Assembly (NCBI GenBank): GCA_964035545.1
Contig: OZ037765.1
Location: forward strand, 24,980,504 to 25,044,503
DNA: 64,000 nt
From: Bugula neritina
Lineage: Eukaryota > Bryozoa > Gymnolaemata > Cheilostomatida > Bugulidae
Reading direction: 5' to 3'
Shown: positions 26,001-39,700 of the stretch, one piece after another
Layout of the letters: each line of letters opens with the position of its first letter
How positions within the stretch are numbered: position 1 is the first letter of the stretch
Position numbers and translations under genes: made by a program
Notes under the pieces: model-generated
Told to the model about the DNA's origin: nothing
The model's database searches: none
Seen by the model: only the letters and a program-made list of their open reading frames with translations

Positions 26001-27413
26001 TGGTTTTTCAATTTTTGGCAGATATTTGGCACCATAGAAAGCGACACGTCTATTGGTTTCGCTCAGAAGCTGAATGCTGAGGGTAACACAGAGGAAGTAG
26101 TAATGCCATTCTTGGACTGTGTGGCTGATTTTAGAAAGGCAGTTCGGAAAAATGCTGCCACCAAAAAGGATGCTGAGTCTTTGCGTTTGTGTGATGAACT
26201 GCGGGACGATATTTTACCGTACCTTGGAGTCAGGATGGAGGATATAGATAGTAGGTTTTATCTATTTCTTCCTCAGTTTATCATTTCATATTTCTAGGTG
26301 GTGTAACAGTATATTCTTTTCAATAGTAAACCTTTCAATAATAAATTGTAGCTATACAATTATTTGTGGTGTTCTATTTTTGCTTTGTATAATATTCTGA
26401 AGGTTTATTCAACTTTAAAAAATACCTAAAACAAAATCCTCTCAGTTTTTTGCTTTGCTGTAGCTTCTTGTAATTTCTAGTTAGCTGAATATTATATTTA
26501 GATGAAACCACAGCTATAAAGTTAGTAGACAAAGAGGTTCTTTTAAAAGAAAGAGAAGAAAGTGCTAAGGTAACTGCTTATTCATTTCATCGCTGGAATA
26601 TATCGTGTATTGTATAGTCTTTAACAACTGTTCTGTTGTGTGAAGTATGCACATTCATATGCATATATGCATTAACGCTCTTGAAACAACATGAAGATTT
26701 TAAATTAGCTTATGCTATATTCTCACTGTTTAACGTATGTAATGTACATATAGGCAAAAGAACGAGAAAGATTGGCTAAAGAAGCACAGAGAGCTAAAGC
26801 TGCAGCTGCAAAAGTATGTGTAAAAGCCCATGTTTGGTTGTAACTGTAGTTTTTATAATGTGACGAAACACTTGAATACTTGTATTTGTATCATAGCAGG
26901 TGACTTTGGTTTCCAGCTTTAGTGTATGCTGACTGTCACTAATATTTTTTGCTGTTCGTTTTGCTGACATTGTGAATATTTTAGTAAGATGTTAAACCAT
27001 TATACTGATAGTGTCTGATCATTTTTTGTAAATTTAGGAAGCTAAAGATGCTCAAAGAAAAATCCCGCCATCAGAGCTTTTTGTATCTCAGACAACAAAG
27101 TATTCAAAGTTCGATGATAAGGTGTGTGTTTTTGTATGTTATCTACTTGATGACAACAATACATATGTTTTTCTTATGCTGTTAACTCTGTTTTAATGTT
27201 TTTACCAATCAAGAATAAAGTTATAAAGGGGCTAATGACCTAAGTACAGTTCGCTTTAGTTGTGAACATGTGAATGGTTTATTACAGGGGCTGCCAACTC
27301 ATGATGCTGATGGTAAGGAACTTTCAAAGAGTCAGCTGAAAAAACTGCAGAAGCTGTACGATGCCCAAGCCAAAGTTCACAATGAATTTTTGAAAGAAGT
27401 CAAAGAAAATTAA
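20013..27413 (+). CDS. CARS1: Cysteine--tRNA ligase, cytoplasmic
   Basis: Charges tRNA-Cys with cysteine in the cytosol. Exons: 20013-20105, 20828-20916, 21563-21715, 22022-22217, 22341-22481, 22810-22898, 22999-23120, 23620-23732, 23875-24003, 24322-24555, 24841-24982, 25108-25256, 26022-26250, 26502-26569, 26754-26813, 27038-27121, 27288-27413; 738 codons, close to the usual animal length of about 750. The class I HIGH motif is HMGH (56-59) in [15 protein letters not shown], and KMSKS is at 399-403. Zinc ligands expected from bacterial CysRS are all present: Cys47, Cys341 in HIECS, His366 and Glu370 in FPHHDNE. The C-terminus has the charged, Lys/Glu-rich helix and KYSKFD plus GLPTHD segments of animal enzymes. 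The start is supported by conserved LYNSLTRSK just after it; an acceptor-like CAG lies 9 nt upstream of the ATG. Confidence 0.97.
21036..21242 (-). other. Unexplained sequence island in CARS1 intron 2
   Basis: This part of the intron is visibly richer in G+C than the rest and keeps an open minus-strand frame of 68 codons. It resembles no protein family I know. It may be a remnant of a repeat element, since CARS1 splice sites ignore it and a TAATAA run follows it. I assign no function. Confidence 0.25.
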
Positions 27414-27444
27414 AAGTTGTAAAAGGGATGCTTTTCAATTTGAT

Positions 27445-27450
27445 AATAAA
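27445..27450 (+). terminator. CARS1 polyadenylation signal
   Basis: AATAAA begins 32 nt after the CARS1 stop codon and is followed by a T/G-rich stretch (TGTTTTTGT), which fits a canonical poly(A) site and a very short 3' UTR. Confidence 0.7.
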
Positions 27451-28644
27451 TGTTTTTGTAAATCAGCAACTCTCTTGTAAATTATTGATATAATATTTTA
27501 CTGTATATTTGTCAATTAAAAATTGGATCTGCTGCAATGTGCAAATACTATTATGTTAGTGGAATGAATTTAATCGGATTTTAAAACAATATCATGATGG
27601 CGTAACAGCATTGTAGCATTGTAACTTTGGAATTAATAGCTGCAAAGAGAAAACACAATGCTAAAGTTTTCATTTATTTAAAATATTTTCATGTAATTGA
27701 GATTGTGACAAAAATTCATACCAAGTACATAATAATGACAATAATACTCTCTGAAAAAATTTTGGTAAATGTGTTAATTAGTAAGCTACTTTTTAGCTGG
27801 TTTGAGTATATATCCAGATGTATGACAAGACCTTAGTGCTGTCCCAAATTTTGGTGCTTCTTCACAAAATTTATGAAAACCATTTAATACAAATACATAA
27901 TTATTATCTGACTGAAAGTATTTGCAAGGCTGTAGATATAGGTTGACATTCCAACCTTCCTCAATTAGCTAAATTTCATTCTCGCTTAGCAGCTTCCTTA
28001 TAATATAGACACAGTTTCAAGACTGGAATTTTTTTCAAGTAAAATTTTATTAAATTATTTTATAATCTTTAATAAGCACAATCCTGTAATTTATTTTTCT
28101 ACTAGCATAATGGTCACTGCAATTGCAAACATTTGGGTATGGTGTAAGCTAAAAACACCTGAAACTAATTACAAGGGAACTAGAAGCAAAATAATAATGC
28201 ATAGAGCTGGCCAATAAAATTTTAGGGTTGTAAGTTGTAAAGTGTAAGTTATAGCCAAATTTTAACTATTATGATGCTAGCTGTAAACTGCAAACATTAT
28301 TATGTTAGTTGTCAGTCCGTGAAAACACGCAAAGAAATTTGACTTTTGCGACGTAGTAACCCTCCCACTTGCAATATTTTTAAAAAATTGGCTGAGCGGT
28401 TCCGTATATATTTTGTAGCTAGTGCTCATCTCTACCAATAAATAAATATAATACTTATTGTAAAATTAAAAACCTACACATGTTATAATTGATATTTCTG
28501 AATTACATTTATATGTGTTAGTATGAGCATTCAAAATAGCTATAATAAAGTATTATAAATCACAATTAGCATGAGGCTGAGCATCAGCATACGCATTCAA
28601 ATTCAGTTTATTTTCAAAATTTCAATATGAATAAGTTAAACTAT

Positions 28645-29290
28645 TTGTGTTACTTTTACTATTGGTATTACTATTAGACTTATTATTAGTATTACTATTG
28701 CCTATTGCTATTGGAATTTTGATGCCTATTGGCATTATCAACTACCATGCCTGATGCTTTAGCCTATGCACCTGCGTCTTGCAGTAACAGTAACTGTAAG
28801 ACTAAGTGAGTGTAAGTCACTAAATGACTGTGGGTATCAGTATGCACTGTGACTATGCAGTAACTTTAAGACTAACTCATGACTCATAAGTGACTCTAAC
28901 AGTAAGCGAGTGTGAGTTTCAATATGAGTATAACTATTACTATCACTATGGAGACATGATTATCATTATCTGATTATGCTATTAAAATTTAAATTGACTG
29001 AAAGTAATAATGATAGTAGTACTAATAGTAATACTGTAACTATCACTATGAGTATCAGTATCACCATCAGTATGTGAATGTCTATGAGGATGACGTTGAC
29101 TATTGACCTTCACAATCAGTATCACTTAATCATCAATCATCAATGACTATCACTAACTATAAGACTAACTATAACTATAAATGTTGGCAATGACTATTAT
29201 CATTCTGATTTTGTATAGTAATAGTGTATTCACTATTGGGTATTACTATTAAAGATTTACTTTGATCATTGATGTTTTACCATGTCCATT
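28645..29290. repeat. Long degenerate TATTAC/TATGAC-type array
   Basis: About 650 bp of imperfect 6-bp periodic sequence: TTACTATTGGTATTACTATT, then GTAACAGTAACTGTAAG, ATCACTATGAGTATCAGTAT and AACTATAAGACTAACTATAA. The main orientation is opposite to the array at 7801. It ends about 600 bp before the WDR11 start codon. Confidence 0.7.
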
Positions 29291-29897
29291 CAGTATAACT
29301 GTATGATAATATTTATTATCAATATTAATTATTCTACAATTAGAAAGAAATTTTAAAGGCCTTATGGCTAGCACCCTAAGGTGCCTATGGCTATCACTAT
29401 AACTAACAGACATAGTTATAGTAATTGCAAACAGCTACTCTCTAACTGATTGAATTATTTTTGGAGTGCTAGTAAGTTACTGTGTTAGTGTTGGGGTTAC
29501 TGCTAACAGTTACAAACACATAGTTATCATACACGTTAGATTATAATTAGTAAAGCATTCTTATAATTAAGTTGTGAGCGCTAATAGTAATTGTATCAAG
29601 AAAGATGTATTGAATTATATATTTAAGGGTGATACTTGGTTTAAATTAAAATAAAAGTAAATCTTAAAATGAAAATGAGTAACATTTGTATCCTTAATTA
29701 TAGTCAGTATGTGAAGGTTGATGCGATACAATACTCATTACTAGTTATACCACTAGAAATATTTATAAAACTGAAAACTAAAACACTAGTTGATTAATGA
29801 AAACATATTAAATTTGGAGTTTTAATTGACAATTAAGCTGCTTAGCTTGTCATAACCCATTCCATTTAAAATTTTTCAATACTCATCAATTTCAGAA

Positions 29898-32800
29898 ATG
29901 AAAATTGCAGCAAGAGTCTTTCCTGGGACTCTTGTGTCTCAAAACAAAGGTGCCCTAATATGGTAAGTACCAAGTTTAATTTTTCTAATAATTTAAAAAA
30001 GTTATATCGTTTAAAAATGTTGCCAGTATAGGGAATTATCTACTCAATGTTAAGCTATATCATCTTACTTTGTAGGGGAGATCATGGCCTCATTGCCTAT
30101 GCGGCCAATACTACTGTTGCAGTTGTAGATTCTACTACTATGCAGGTTATACACATGATAGTATATTTCTATCTCTCACTGATATTAGTTATAGTTACAT
30201 ATTATAATTTTATGCTGATATAGTATGAACTTTCTTAGCAGGCTAATGTTAAAAAGGAAAACTTACTAAGAGCTTACCTAGCACTACATTGGCTGCCATT
30301 CAAGTATATACAATATGACAGTGTTTTGCTCCTGCTATTTGCATACCATGTATATTGTAGGCACCCAACTATCAGCTTGTTATTTTTTTATTCATATATT
30401 TTTACATCATTTTTTTCTACACAATATATAAATAATTATTTTGGTTTTTAAACTTAATAATTTATATTGATGCATACTTTTTCAATATAATCATTCACTA
30501 TGTGCTTTTGTTTTCCAGCATGTGACTGCATTGCATTCACACAGATCACCCATCACTAAGGTTAGTACTATTTTTCTAATTGAATTGCTTCTCTACAATG
30601 CAACAATATTCTACCTTTTATTTATGTCACTATCAAATTCATAATACTGTTTTCAATGAATACCTGCCTTTATCTCTGTGAATTGTCTTATAGATTTGCT
30701 GGGCTCCCAGCTCGATCCCTGTGGGGGATGTTGATGACCTGTTTTTAGCATCTGCTGACACATCAGGATTTATTGTCATATTTAATGTTACGGCTGGGAA
30801 GGCTAAACAGAAACTATCTGAATCCAATAAAGTAGTGAATGGTAAGTAAATATTAATAGTCATGTCATTTTAACACTAGTCATTATTAGTATCAGGAATG
30901 GGCTAATATTTATTTTTAATTTATATATTTTTTATCTGTTGTTGACTAATAATTTTTCTATTAAACCTTGTGTAAAATAATTGTCCCTACTGGGATTCGA
31001 ACCCGAGACCTCTGGCTTGCAAGCAAGTGTGCTAACCATTACACCACGGAGACTGCTAGGTGAACTCAACACTACACCTTAGTTTTACTGGAGTATTTCT
31101 ATCAATGCTATTTCATAATTTTGTTAAGTTTTATATGTGCGTCCTTTTTCTAGCACTGACTTTAGTGGACATTGTTTGTTGTTGATTTAGCCCTAGAGCT
31201 TTTCCACACTAAAAACTCAGAGCTGTATTTGCTTTCTCTACATCAACCTGCTCTCCTTATCCTTTGGAACCCTAAGTCTGGGGAGCAGATTTGGAAGAAA
31301 TCATTCTCAGAATCTCTGAGCTCTTTTTCAAGAGATCCTTTCAGCGAGGATTGTATTGTATGTAAGTTATATACACATTATGTATTTGACGAATATATCT
31401 GTGGTTGTATTTTACCTGAGTTGTAGTGCAAGGTTATTGAAACTAGTTTAAAATCTTTCTATACTGTCTACTTTTGAGCTTCATGCATACTGTAAAAATT
31501 TTAAAGCGCTCAATTTTTGTGTAAATTCATGACTCGTGCATACTTCTGTGGGAATTTGTTTTTGGGAAGTCTGTAATTTCATAGCCTCGTTCTTCCCCTC
31601 ATTTGCTTTGGAAGTAGATGTTGACCCATACAATCTCTTCACCCTATAGCAACAGCTTTAGAACTTCAGTCTATGATATGTTTCGTTTGCAATCAGTTGT
31701 TCAAGCATTATTTTAGACATATTATCATCCTAACACTTTGCTTTATCTAATCAATGCAAGAGTTCATTACATGAGGTTGAAGCAATTTCTTTGCATATTC
31801 TAAGTATGCAACTCTGAAACATGGCTTATCTTGAAATTTAAATCCTAGTAAAAGGGCTTGAGTTTTAGTAATTTTTTGCTATCATTCGAAGGCTCTGGAT
31901 AAACATAGCATTATGAAATCTGACCTTATGATTCATAAAAAGAAGTTTCAATAATAAGATTAGTGCTATTTATGATTTATTATTGTGTCAACTAAACAGT
32001 TATGCTCATTTATGTCCTTAACTCCAATTTTTGCAGTGCACACAACTCCAATTTTGTATACTGAGTCAAGTTAGAGCTTCCTATTACTATAAACATGTTT
32101 TATAGTCTTTTATGTCTTTTTAATTAGTGAATGGCGGTGGTTTTGTCCAGTTTGTGAAGGACTTCTCATGTTCACAAGCTCCTTCTGATGGAACCAGATT
32201 CTTTTTGTCTTCAAATTCATCAGCAGGTATATAATTGTCCTACTCAACAGATACAAGGCTTGTCTACTTTCAATTTTTATAGCTGTCTTTTTAAAACCTT
32301 GTAACTCTAACATGTTTAATAAAAGTTATCATCAAATTAAGATGTTTTGGTAGTTGAATTCATCTTAGCATATTATTTATCTAGAATACTTATTATAATT
32401 ATTGACTGTAGGATAGATATGTTGTCAAATAAAAATGCGATAAATAGAGAAATTGAATAAGTAGTACTAATACTGCTAGGTTGAAACTAAACATGTTTAA
32501 TCAGTATGTGAAAGCATTCTCGTGTTGAACTGATTTTAGAGAATTGATAGCGTGTATTCAATTTCACACTTTTATTAGTTGCCTCCTCTCGTAAATAAGA
32601 CGGCATTTCTAAATCAAAAAGCACGTCTTCTACATTTATGGTAATGGTTTAATGCTCATTTGATTAACATAATAATACATATGTTGGTGATAGATCTTTA
32701 AGATGGATATCTAAGACTAGTATTATAATAGGACAAGTGTGGTGAAAACAGATTGTCTCATAACAGTTCTTTATATCTGACAGAGCCACCTCTTTCATCT

Positions 32801-33684
32801 CCATCAAGTTCGTCTGAGAAGAATCGTGTAACCTCCATGTTTTTTGACTTTCCAAGAAGATCACGTCTAATGCTGAGTGACCGTTCCAGCAGGTAGTACT
32901 ATAAGACTATATAGCATCTCTCTGTGTAATACTATAATACTATATAGCATCTCTCTGTATAATATTATAATACTATATAGCATCTCTCTGTGTAATACTA
33001 TAAGAATGTATAGCATCTCTCTGTGTAATATTATAATACTATATAGCATATCTCTGTGTGATGCTATAATACTATATAGCATCTCTCTGTGTAGCACTAT
33101 AAGACTTTATAGCATCTCTCTGTGTAATACTATAAGACTATATAGCATCTCTCTGTGTAGTACTATAATACTATATAGCATGTCTCTGTGTAATATTATA
33201 ATACTATATAGCATATCTCTGTGTAATACTATAATACTATATAGCATCTCTCTGTGTAATACTATAATACTATATAGCATGTAATATGTTATTACCTGTG
33301 CCTTTTGATTTTATTCGAAATTGTTTTATTTGTGTTTTGCTGATTTCAGTAAAGCCCAGATCTCCATTGAGGATGACAATCAGCTGCAGTTGTCTAACCT
33401 ACTCAGCGTCAAGTATCACTGCACTAGAAGGAACACCCTGGTACTTGTCTATACTCAGGACATTCTCATACTTGACCTTGACATCAAGCAGACTATCTCC
33501 GTTGTTTCTCTTGAGAGATCTACCTGCCCCTTTGTTGAGGTAATGCCTTCACTAGTGTTCATACGTTTATATTTCATGTATGCAATCTTTCAGATAGTGT
33601 CATTTTGTTACATGACAAGCTTTTTTATGTACAATTCAAGTTGAAACTACTTTGTGCTATTTTGTCACTTTACTTCTAGTTTGT

Positions 33685-33721
<37 letters not shown>

Positions 33722-36700
33722 TATTTTTGTTGTTAAATTGTATTATGTTGTGTGTTGTTACTAATTGCCATAATTATTCTGTTTTTTGTTACAGTTTCCG
33801 GTAAAGTAGTTTCTGTTGTCCTTGAGTTTATAGTTTTTCCTTAGTTTAACCATACTCGGCACTCCTAATCTGATTGGTTGAATAACTTTGATATCCGCTT
33901 TTTATAGTTTTAATCAGGCATGTGTTGTAGCATGGGCGCTTTGCTCTTTGTGTTTTAATATTCTACATACTGAACAAAATGTCCCCTAATTTCCCCATCA
34001 CATTCCATTACTTGGTTCAGAAACTATCTTTTGCTGTACTATATCTCAATGGAATAAATATTCGTTTTGCTTTTTATGGTTTCAGCTGCATTGTGATGGC
34101 AATAGATACTAAAAGCTTTTTGCAGTGCCTTTTAAATTATTTCAAATGCATCAAATACTTAATATTTCAATTGTGTAACATATAGTGAGCATGGTTGTGT
34201 TCAAAACAGCTTTAATGTATTGGCATATAGTAGCTATAGTCTTGCTCATGGCTCTGTTTGTGGTCTAATGTTTATACATTTGATTTAACAAATTGTCACT
34301 CGGTAAGAAGCTCGACTTGTTATTATGTGTGTATGCTCAATATTATGTATGATTATTTTATTTGCAACAGTTTATTCTGCAATCAATGGAATTGTGTTAT
34401 CAAAAATTGAAATTTGAAGTATTTTAGTTCGTGTTTATATAAGAAATTTTATGCACATGAAATTAACCCGTATATCTAAGCTGTAACCTTATTAGGAGAA
34501 TTGTGTATTTTATTATTGGCAAACAAACTATTTTTGCAATTTTTTTACATTAAATATTGGGACAAGCCCTACACATTAATGTTTTATTTAGGTTTATCCA
34601 TGCCGATATAGAGATGCAATGTACTGTTTGCATGATAATGGCACTGTAGTGTTCCGAATCAGGAAGTTAATAAATGGCACTGCAGGTAAAAGCTTTGGCT
34701 AAAGATATCAGCTATTCACAGCAGGAAACCTTTAATTAACGTGTGACCAACACTAAAATTTCACCCTTAAAATGGCTTGCATACAACTTTTGCTCTCTAT
34801 TTTTAAAAAAAAAAGTCTTGTGCTTCAAAATTCTGGAAACCTTCAGTTTGGTTTTAGACAATAAAAAGGTGTAATAGAATTGGTATTGATACCATTTAAA
34901 TATAAATAAATTTTTTATTTACCGACTTTTTTTTAGCAAAGGGTATTGAATATTTGTGTATATATCTTGTATACATTGTTATATATTCTGTAGCAAATGT
35001 TCAAACCTATTCGTATATTATTTCTATCTGGCGTTCAGAAGCTGGTGGTTCAGAGGGCTCTGTAGCAGGAAAATCTCCTGGGTTTGGTTATGAGTCACTC
35101 TGCAGCTCTGATGGAATGAGGATTACCAAGTCACAGAAGGTCTACGGCTTAGCTGTCTGTCCCGCCACAGAAATGAAGGCTGCAGTTGTAACAAGTGAAG
35201 GGAAACTGTTAGTTTGGGAATTGTCCCCTGTTTCAGTGAGTTTAATTATGATATGAAGTGAAGAGTTTTATTGGTTTCATGTTTCAGGTATGCGAATAGC
35301 AGTACATTGAAGAATATGTGATATGTTACATTTATGCAGTATTAAGATATTTGCATACATCTTGGCCATTATCTACGTATTGAGGGTTGTGTGTTCAAGC
35401 AGGTTGAATTTATAATAAATCTTGTGCACACATATACTGAATTGATTTGGGAGTTTTGCTCACCTGCTGATGATGCCAGTCAGTCAAGCTAGATAGTAGG
35501 CTATTGACCTATACTATCAATATGTCAGCATTTAATATGCTATTCTTTTTAACTTGCATTTACATTTTCATGTTGTCAATTGGAATACATATCTATATAA
35601 CTTGATATATTTTCATCTAATATCATAATAAACTGACTGGACATGCAACATTATTGTAAGTTAGATAACGATTTTTTTGTGAAGACATACTAAGTGATGG
35701 CGGTCATAACATAGACTGATATTATTTTTTAGAAACATATTGATGCGGGCGTGAACGCTATACCCCAGTACATAGCAAGTATTTCTGAGTTGCTCAATCC
35801 ATCAACTTCTGGCCAAAGCATGTTGCCAGAAGAGGAGAAGTTGTCATTCCTTCTTACTGGAGTCTCCAACTCTCTGTCTCAGGGACCTTTCGTTATTAGG
35901 ATGTGTCCTCCATTAACCACCAAAAACTTCCACATCTATCAGCCATATTTAGCTGTTGGTAAGTTTAGAATATATTTTGTGTAATATCTGCTTAAGTTTG
36001 CTGCACTGTATACAGGTCAGTTTACTTAATTTAGTACACACTGGAAATTTCCAGTTTTTAGCTATTTTTTACAATTTAGCTGCTAATGAACATGGGTTTT
36101 CGCCCAAAACTAGTAAAATATGAATAAACACACCTAAATAATCAAGGTTATTCTTAATTTTGCTTGATTTCCCATGTTTTTTTTTAATTATTCAGCTACT
36201 TTTGATTTCGGAGAGTTACGGTTTTTTCATAACACTCTGCACTCATTAAAAAAGCTCACTTAGACTAATACCTATTTGATTTGGTGATTTCAATAGATTG
36301 AAATGATATGCTGTTACTGTTTTAATTACATTTGGAATTTTTTGTTTTTGACTCATTGTTGATCACAAATGATTCTGTGGATAAATGATAGTAACATTGT
36401 CATGATAATCAATTTTTTACTTTTTAAAATGCTTAGTTGCCACAGGATTATAATATGTGCATATAGGTTCTGTGAAAGGAACTATACAGATATTTGACAT
36501 ACAGACTGGTCACATGGTCCGTGATGAATCAGTTCTTTCCTGTCAGGTTAGGGGCATCGAATGGGCGTCCCTACATTCATTGGTGGCTCATGGGTGTGAA
36601 AACCTGAATGGTAATACTGGCAAGAGTGAGATTGCGTTTGTCAACATTAAAACAGGTAGCATAACTCTACCATATATCAGTTCTGTCTACTTTATACCGT

Positions 36701-39700
36701 TACTCTGTTTGCTATGAGTAGATTTTATACCAGATATTAGTAATAATACTGAGTACTTATTTCTGAACAGGGAATGTAACCAACTTCAGACCTTCGAAAC
36801 CAGATGAAGGAGTAGTACAGATGATTCGTATATCTCATATGAAGTGAGTATAAACACAATAACTATAACCTATGTATTATTGCTTGAAATTATTTATTTT
36901 ACTTGATTGATTGGATATGTATTTGCATTTATTTATCCATTTTAAGAATTATATACATTATTTTTATTGTAAAAAAGATTGTATCATTAGAATACTTGTG
37001 GATTGCTGAATTTTCTCTGTGCAGTAGAAAACCGATTTTGTAATATAAGAGAGAAAAAGTACCTTATGGACATGTGTTTTGTCAGATAAATGATATCCTC
37101 TTTTAAAAATATATCTTTCATTATTGCAGAGTATGTATTTGTACTGCGTAGGGCATTGCTTGTTAGAATCAGCGAGTCTTAAGCCTTCTAATGGTGACTG
37201 ATGAACTTTAACTGGTAATTGTGACGAAGAAGTGGTTTGAAATGATTATATAACGCAGATTATTGCAGTTCATTATTAGTATTAGTGTATAATAGCTTTC
37301 ACTGTACCTCACAGGCACTATATGGTGATTGTATTCAAAAACAAACCAATGGAGTTGTGGGAGATGAAATCCTTAACTTTACTGAGAGAAATGCCTCCTA
37401 ACTTCCCAACAGTCACGTCACTTGTAAGGTTTTAGCTCATTACTTGCACTTTACACATTGCTATCACATAACCTTTTAAATTTATTTAATGTTTTGCATA
37501 CACTTGATAATTCCAGGAATGGTCACCATCGTCATTCAAAAAGAAGTTAACGACGGATGATAATGAAGGTTACTCCAGGTGAATTGAATTATGAATCAAA
37601 CAAAACAATATTTTTGTCATTTACTAAACAAACTAATATTTGTTCTCACTTTACAGCTCTTTCCAACTATTATGTTCTGCAGCTCCCATAGTATGGTGAA
37701 GGAACACTTTGTCTTCACAGACAACACGTGTCTGCTACATCACTATACAGTAGAGGGAAGTCTGATTAAAGATGGTTCAACTATTGGAGCTCAGGTAAAC
37801 ACACTCTCACTATGACCTGTACCTTGTACAATATACTCATGAGAAATCGCTAGATATCATATATTCAGAATAAATTGTATGATGTAGTTTATATATAAAC
37901 ATGCTTATTGATGTAAGTATTTAGCCTTTTCTAGTTGAATATTGAATGTTTTAATTACAAGCACTGTCTAATAACTTGACTACTACTGCCACACACCTGC
38001 ATAATGTTGACACTTGTAGGGTGTCAGTGGCACTGTTACTGCAATGGGATGGAAGAATGAGTTACTTTGTTTAGGTGATGTCAACAGCAACATCACTTTC
38101 TGGAACCTGCGATATAAAAAGACTTCGTAAGTTAGTTTGACTTAGCCATTGCTGTAGTTCTATCTATAAGCCATTGCACCATGTTGACTGTAAGTGTTGA
38201 TTGTGTGTAGGAATTGGGCTATGGGGAAAGGCATGGTTAGAAAAATTCGCTTTGCTCCTGGAAAAGAGAACAGCAAAATTCTGATGCTGTTTAATGAGGA
38301 AGTGCAGGTCTATGACAGAGTGACTGTAAGTATACACTCTTTCTTATCGATGATATTTACCTGCTTTACCTGCAGTATGTGCTTGGCAGCGCATAGCTCT
38401 GTCACCAAGATTAGGTGAATGTAAAAATTGGTTTTTTTAGCTTGAGTAGTACTGAGTAGTCTTACTTAATTATTTGGAAGTTTTAATTGTGCTGAAGTTA
38501 TTAATGTATTGCATAATTATTTTATAACTTCACTCAATTTTCTCTCCAGTAATTATGTTATTGTGAGACTATTTTGTTTTTATTTTGTTATTTAATGATT
38601 AAATAGTTATATTTTATATAATAATCTCAACTTTTTTAGTACATGACAATAAGTAGTCTGAGTTTCCCCAAAGCTATCGGCCGTGTGAGTGACGCAGACT
38701 GGGCAGCCTCTGATAAGATTGCATTATCCATAGCAGACGGATATGTGGCTATAACTGATGTGTCAATGCAGCACTTCATGACGTATCTCCACGCTCTTCC
38801 CGAGCTCAGTTAGTGGACCTTAGACTATTTTTATTATTATCATTGGGGTTTATTTTCAACAGAAATGCGTGATTTGATTAGCTTTTCTACCAAATTTATT
38901 CTCTTAAATTGTTTTTAATGGAAAATGACCAATTATTGTCATTAATTATGACTCTATATAAAGTTTTAAATACGGTCTAAACACCATATCAACTTATTTT
39001 AAGTATTGAACCTTTCTGATGTACATTTAATGACAATAACTACTGCTCTGCTCACCATATACAAATTATTACATTTTATTACAGGTGAGAGTTATCTTCC
39101 CTGTGTATACCCGGCTTCTCAACAATTATTAATAAATTATCAGCTATATCCCCAGCCGTGGAGTGTTGATTCACCAGAACAGTCTCAGCTGGTTAACTTT
39201 CCAGAGTTCGTATTCTACTTACCACAGAAATATGTCTTGTTACTATAAATAGCATTATCTGCAGCACCATTTTCATTTCTGAAAGAATTGACTTTAAAAA
39301 GTTTACTGGTTATCAGGATAAAAAATATATATAATATTTTCATATTTATATTCTAAGTCAAGTCTTTCAAGTATTCTTGAAAAGCCATTTTTATTCACCC
39401 TGTTTTATATACATTCTATATACAAGAGCCTGTTTTTTCTATTTTGTTGTAATTTCACTTAAAATGGATTTTATATATGTTATATTTCTTTTTTATAATG
39501 GTATTTTTGTAGTAACATCAAGAAATCCTTGAGATTATCAGCATCTAACAACACTCAACACTGTCTACTTGCATCCCACCTTTGTGGAAATAGATTTGCT
39601 ATTGATTTCTGGACTGTCGCTTCACACTACATGAAAGTCTTGAAGAACAGACAATCGGGAAAGGCAGGAGAAAATTCTGATGATTCTAAAGGTAAGAAAT

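Larger units (their letters stand above)
27414..29897. other. Intergenic spacer between CARS1 and WDR11
   Basis: About 2.5 kb without a recognisable gene. It contains the CARS1 3' UTR and poly(A) signal at its left, the large degenerate repeat array at 28645-29290, and presumably the WDR11 promoter in the last 600 bp. I found no clear TATA or CpG-rich element. The short open frame at 27627-27836 is low complexity and unlikely to be real. Confidence 0.5.

Noticed and set aside
32893-33283. CRISPR-like repeat array
   Set aside because: Contiguous tandem units with no unique spacers in a eukaryotic intron; it is a minisatellite.
32867-33284. Long open frames on both strands with repeated YSISLCNTI-like segments
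   Set aside because: They are the translation of a 33-bp intronic minisatellite; the unit length is a multiple of three, which keeps frames open.
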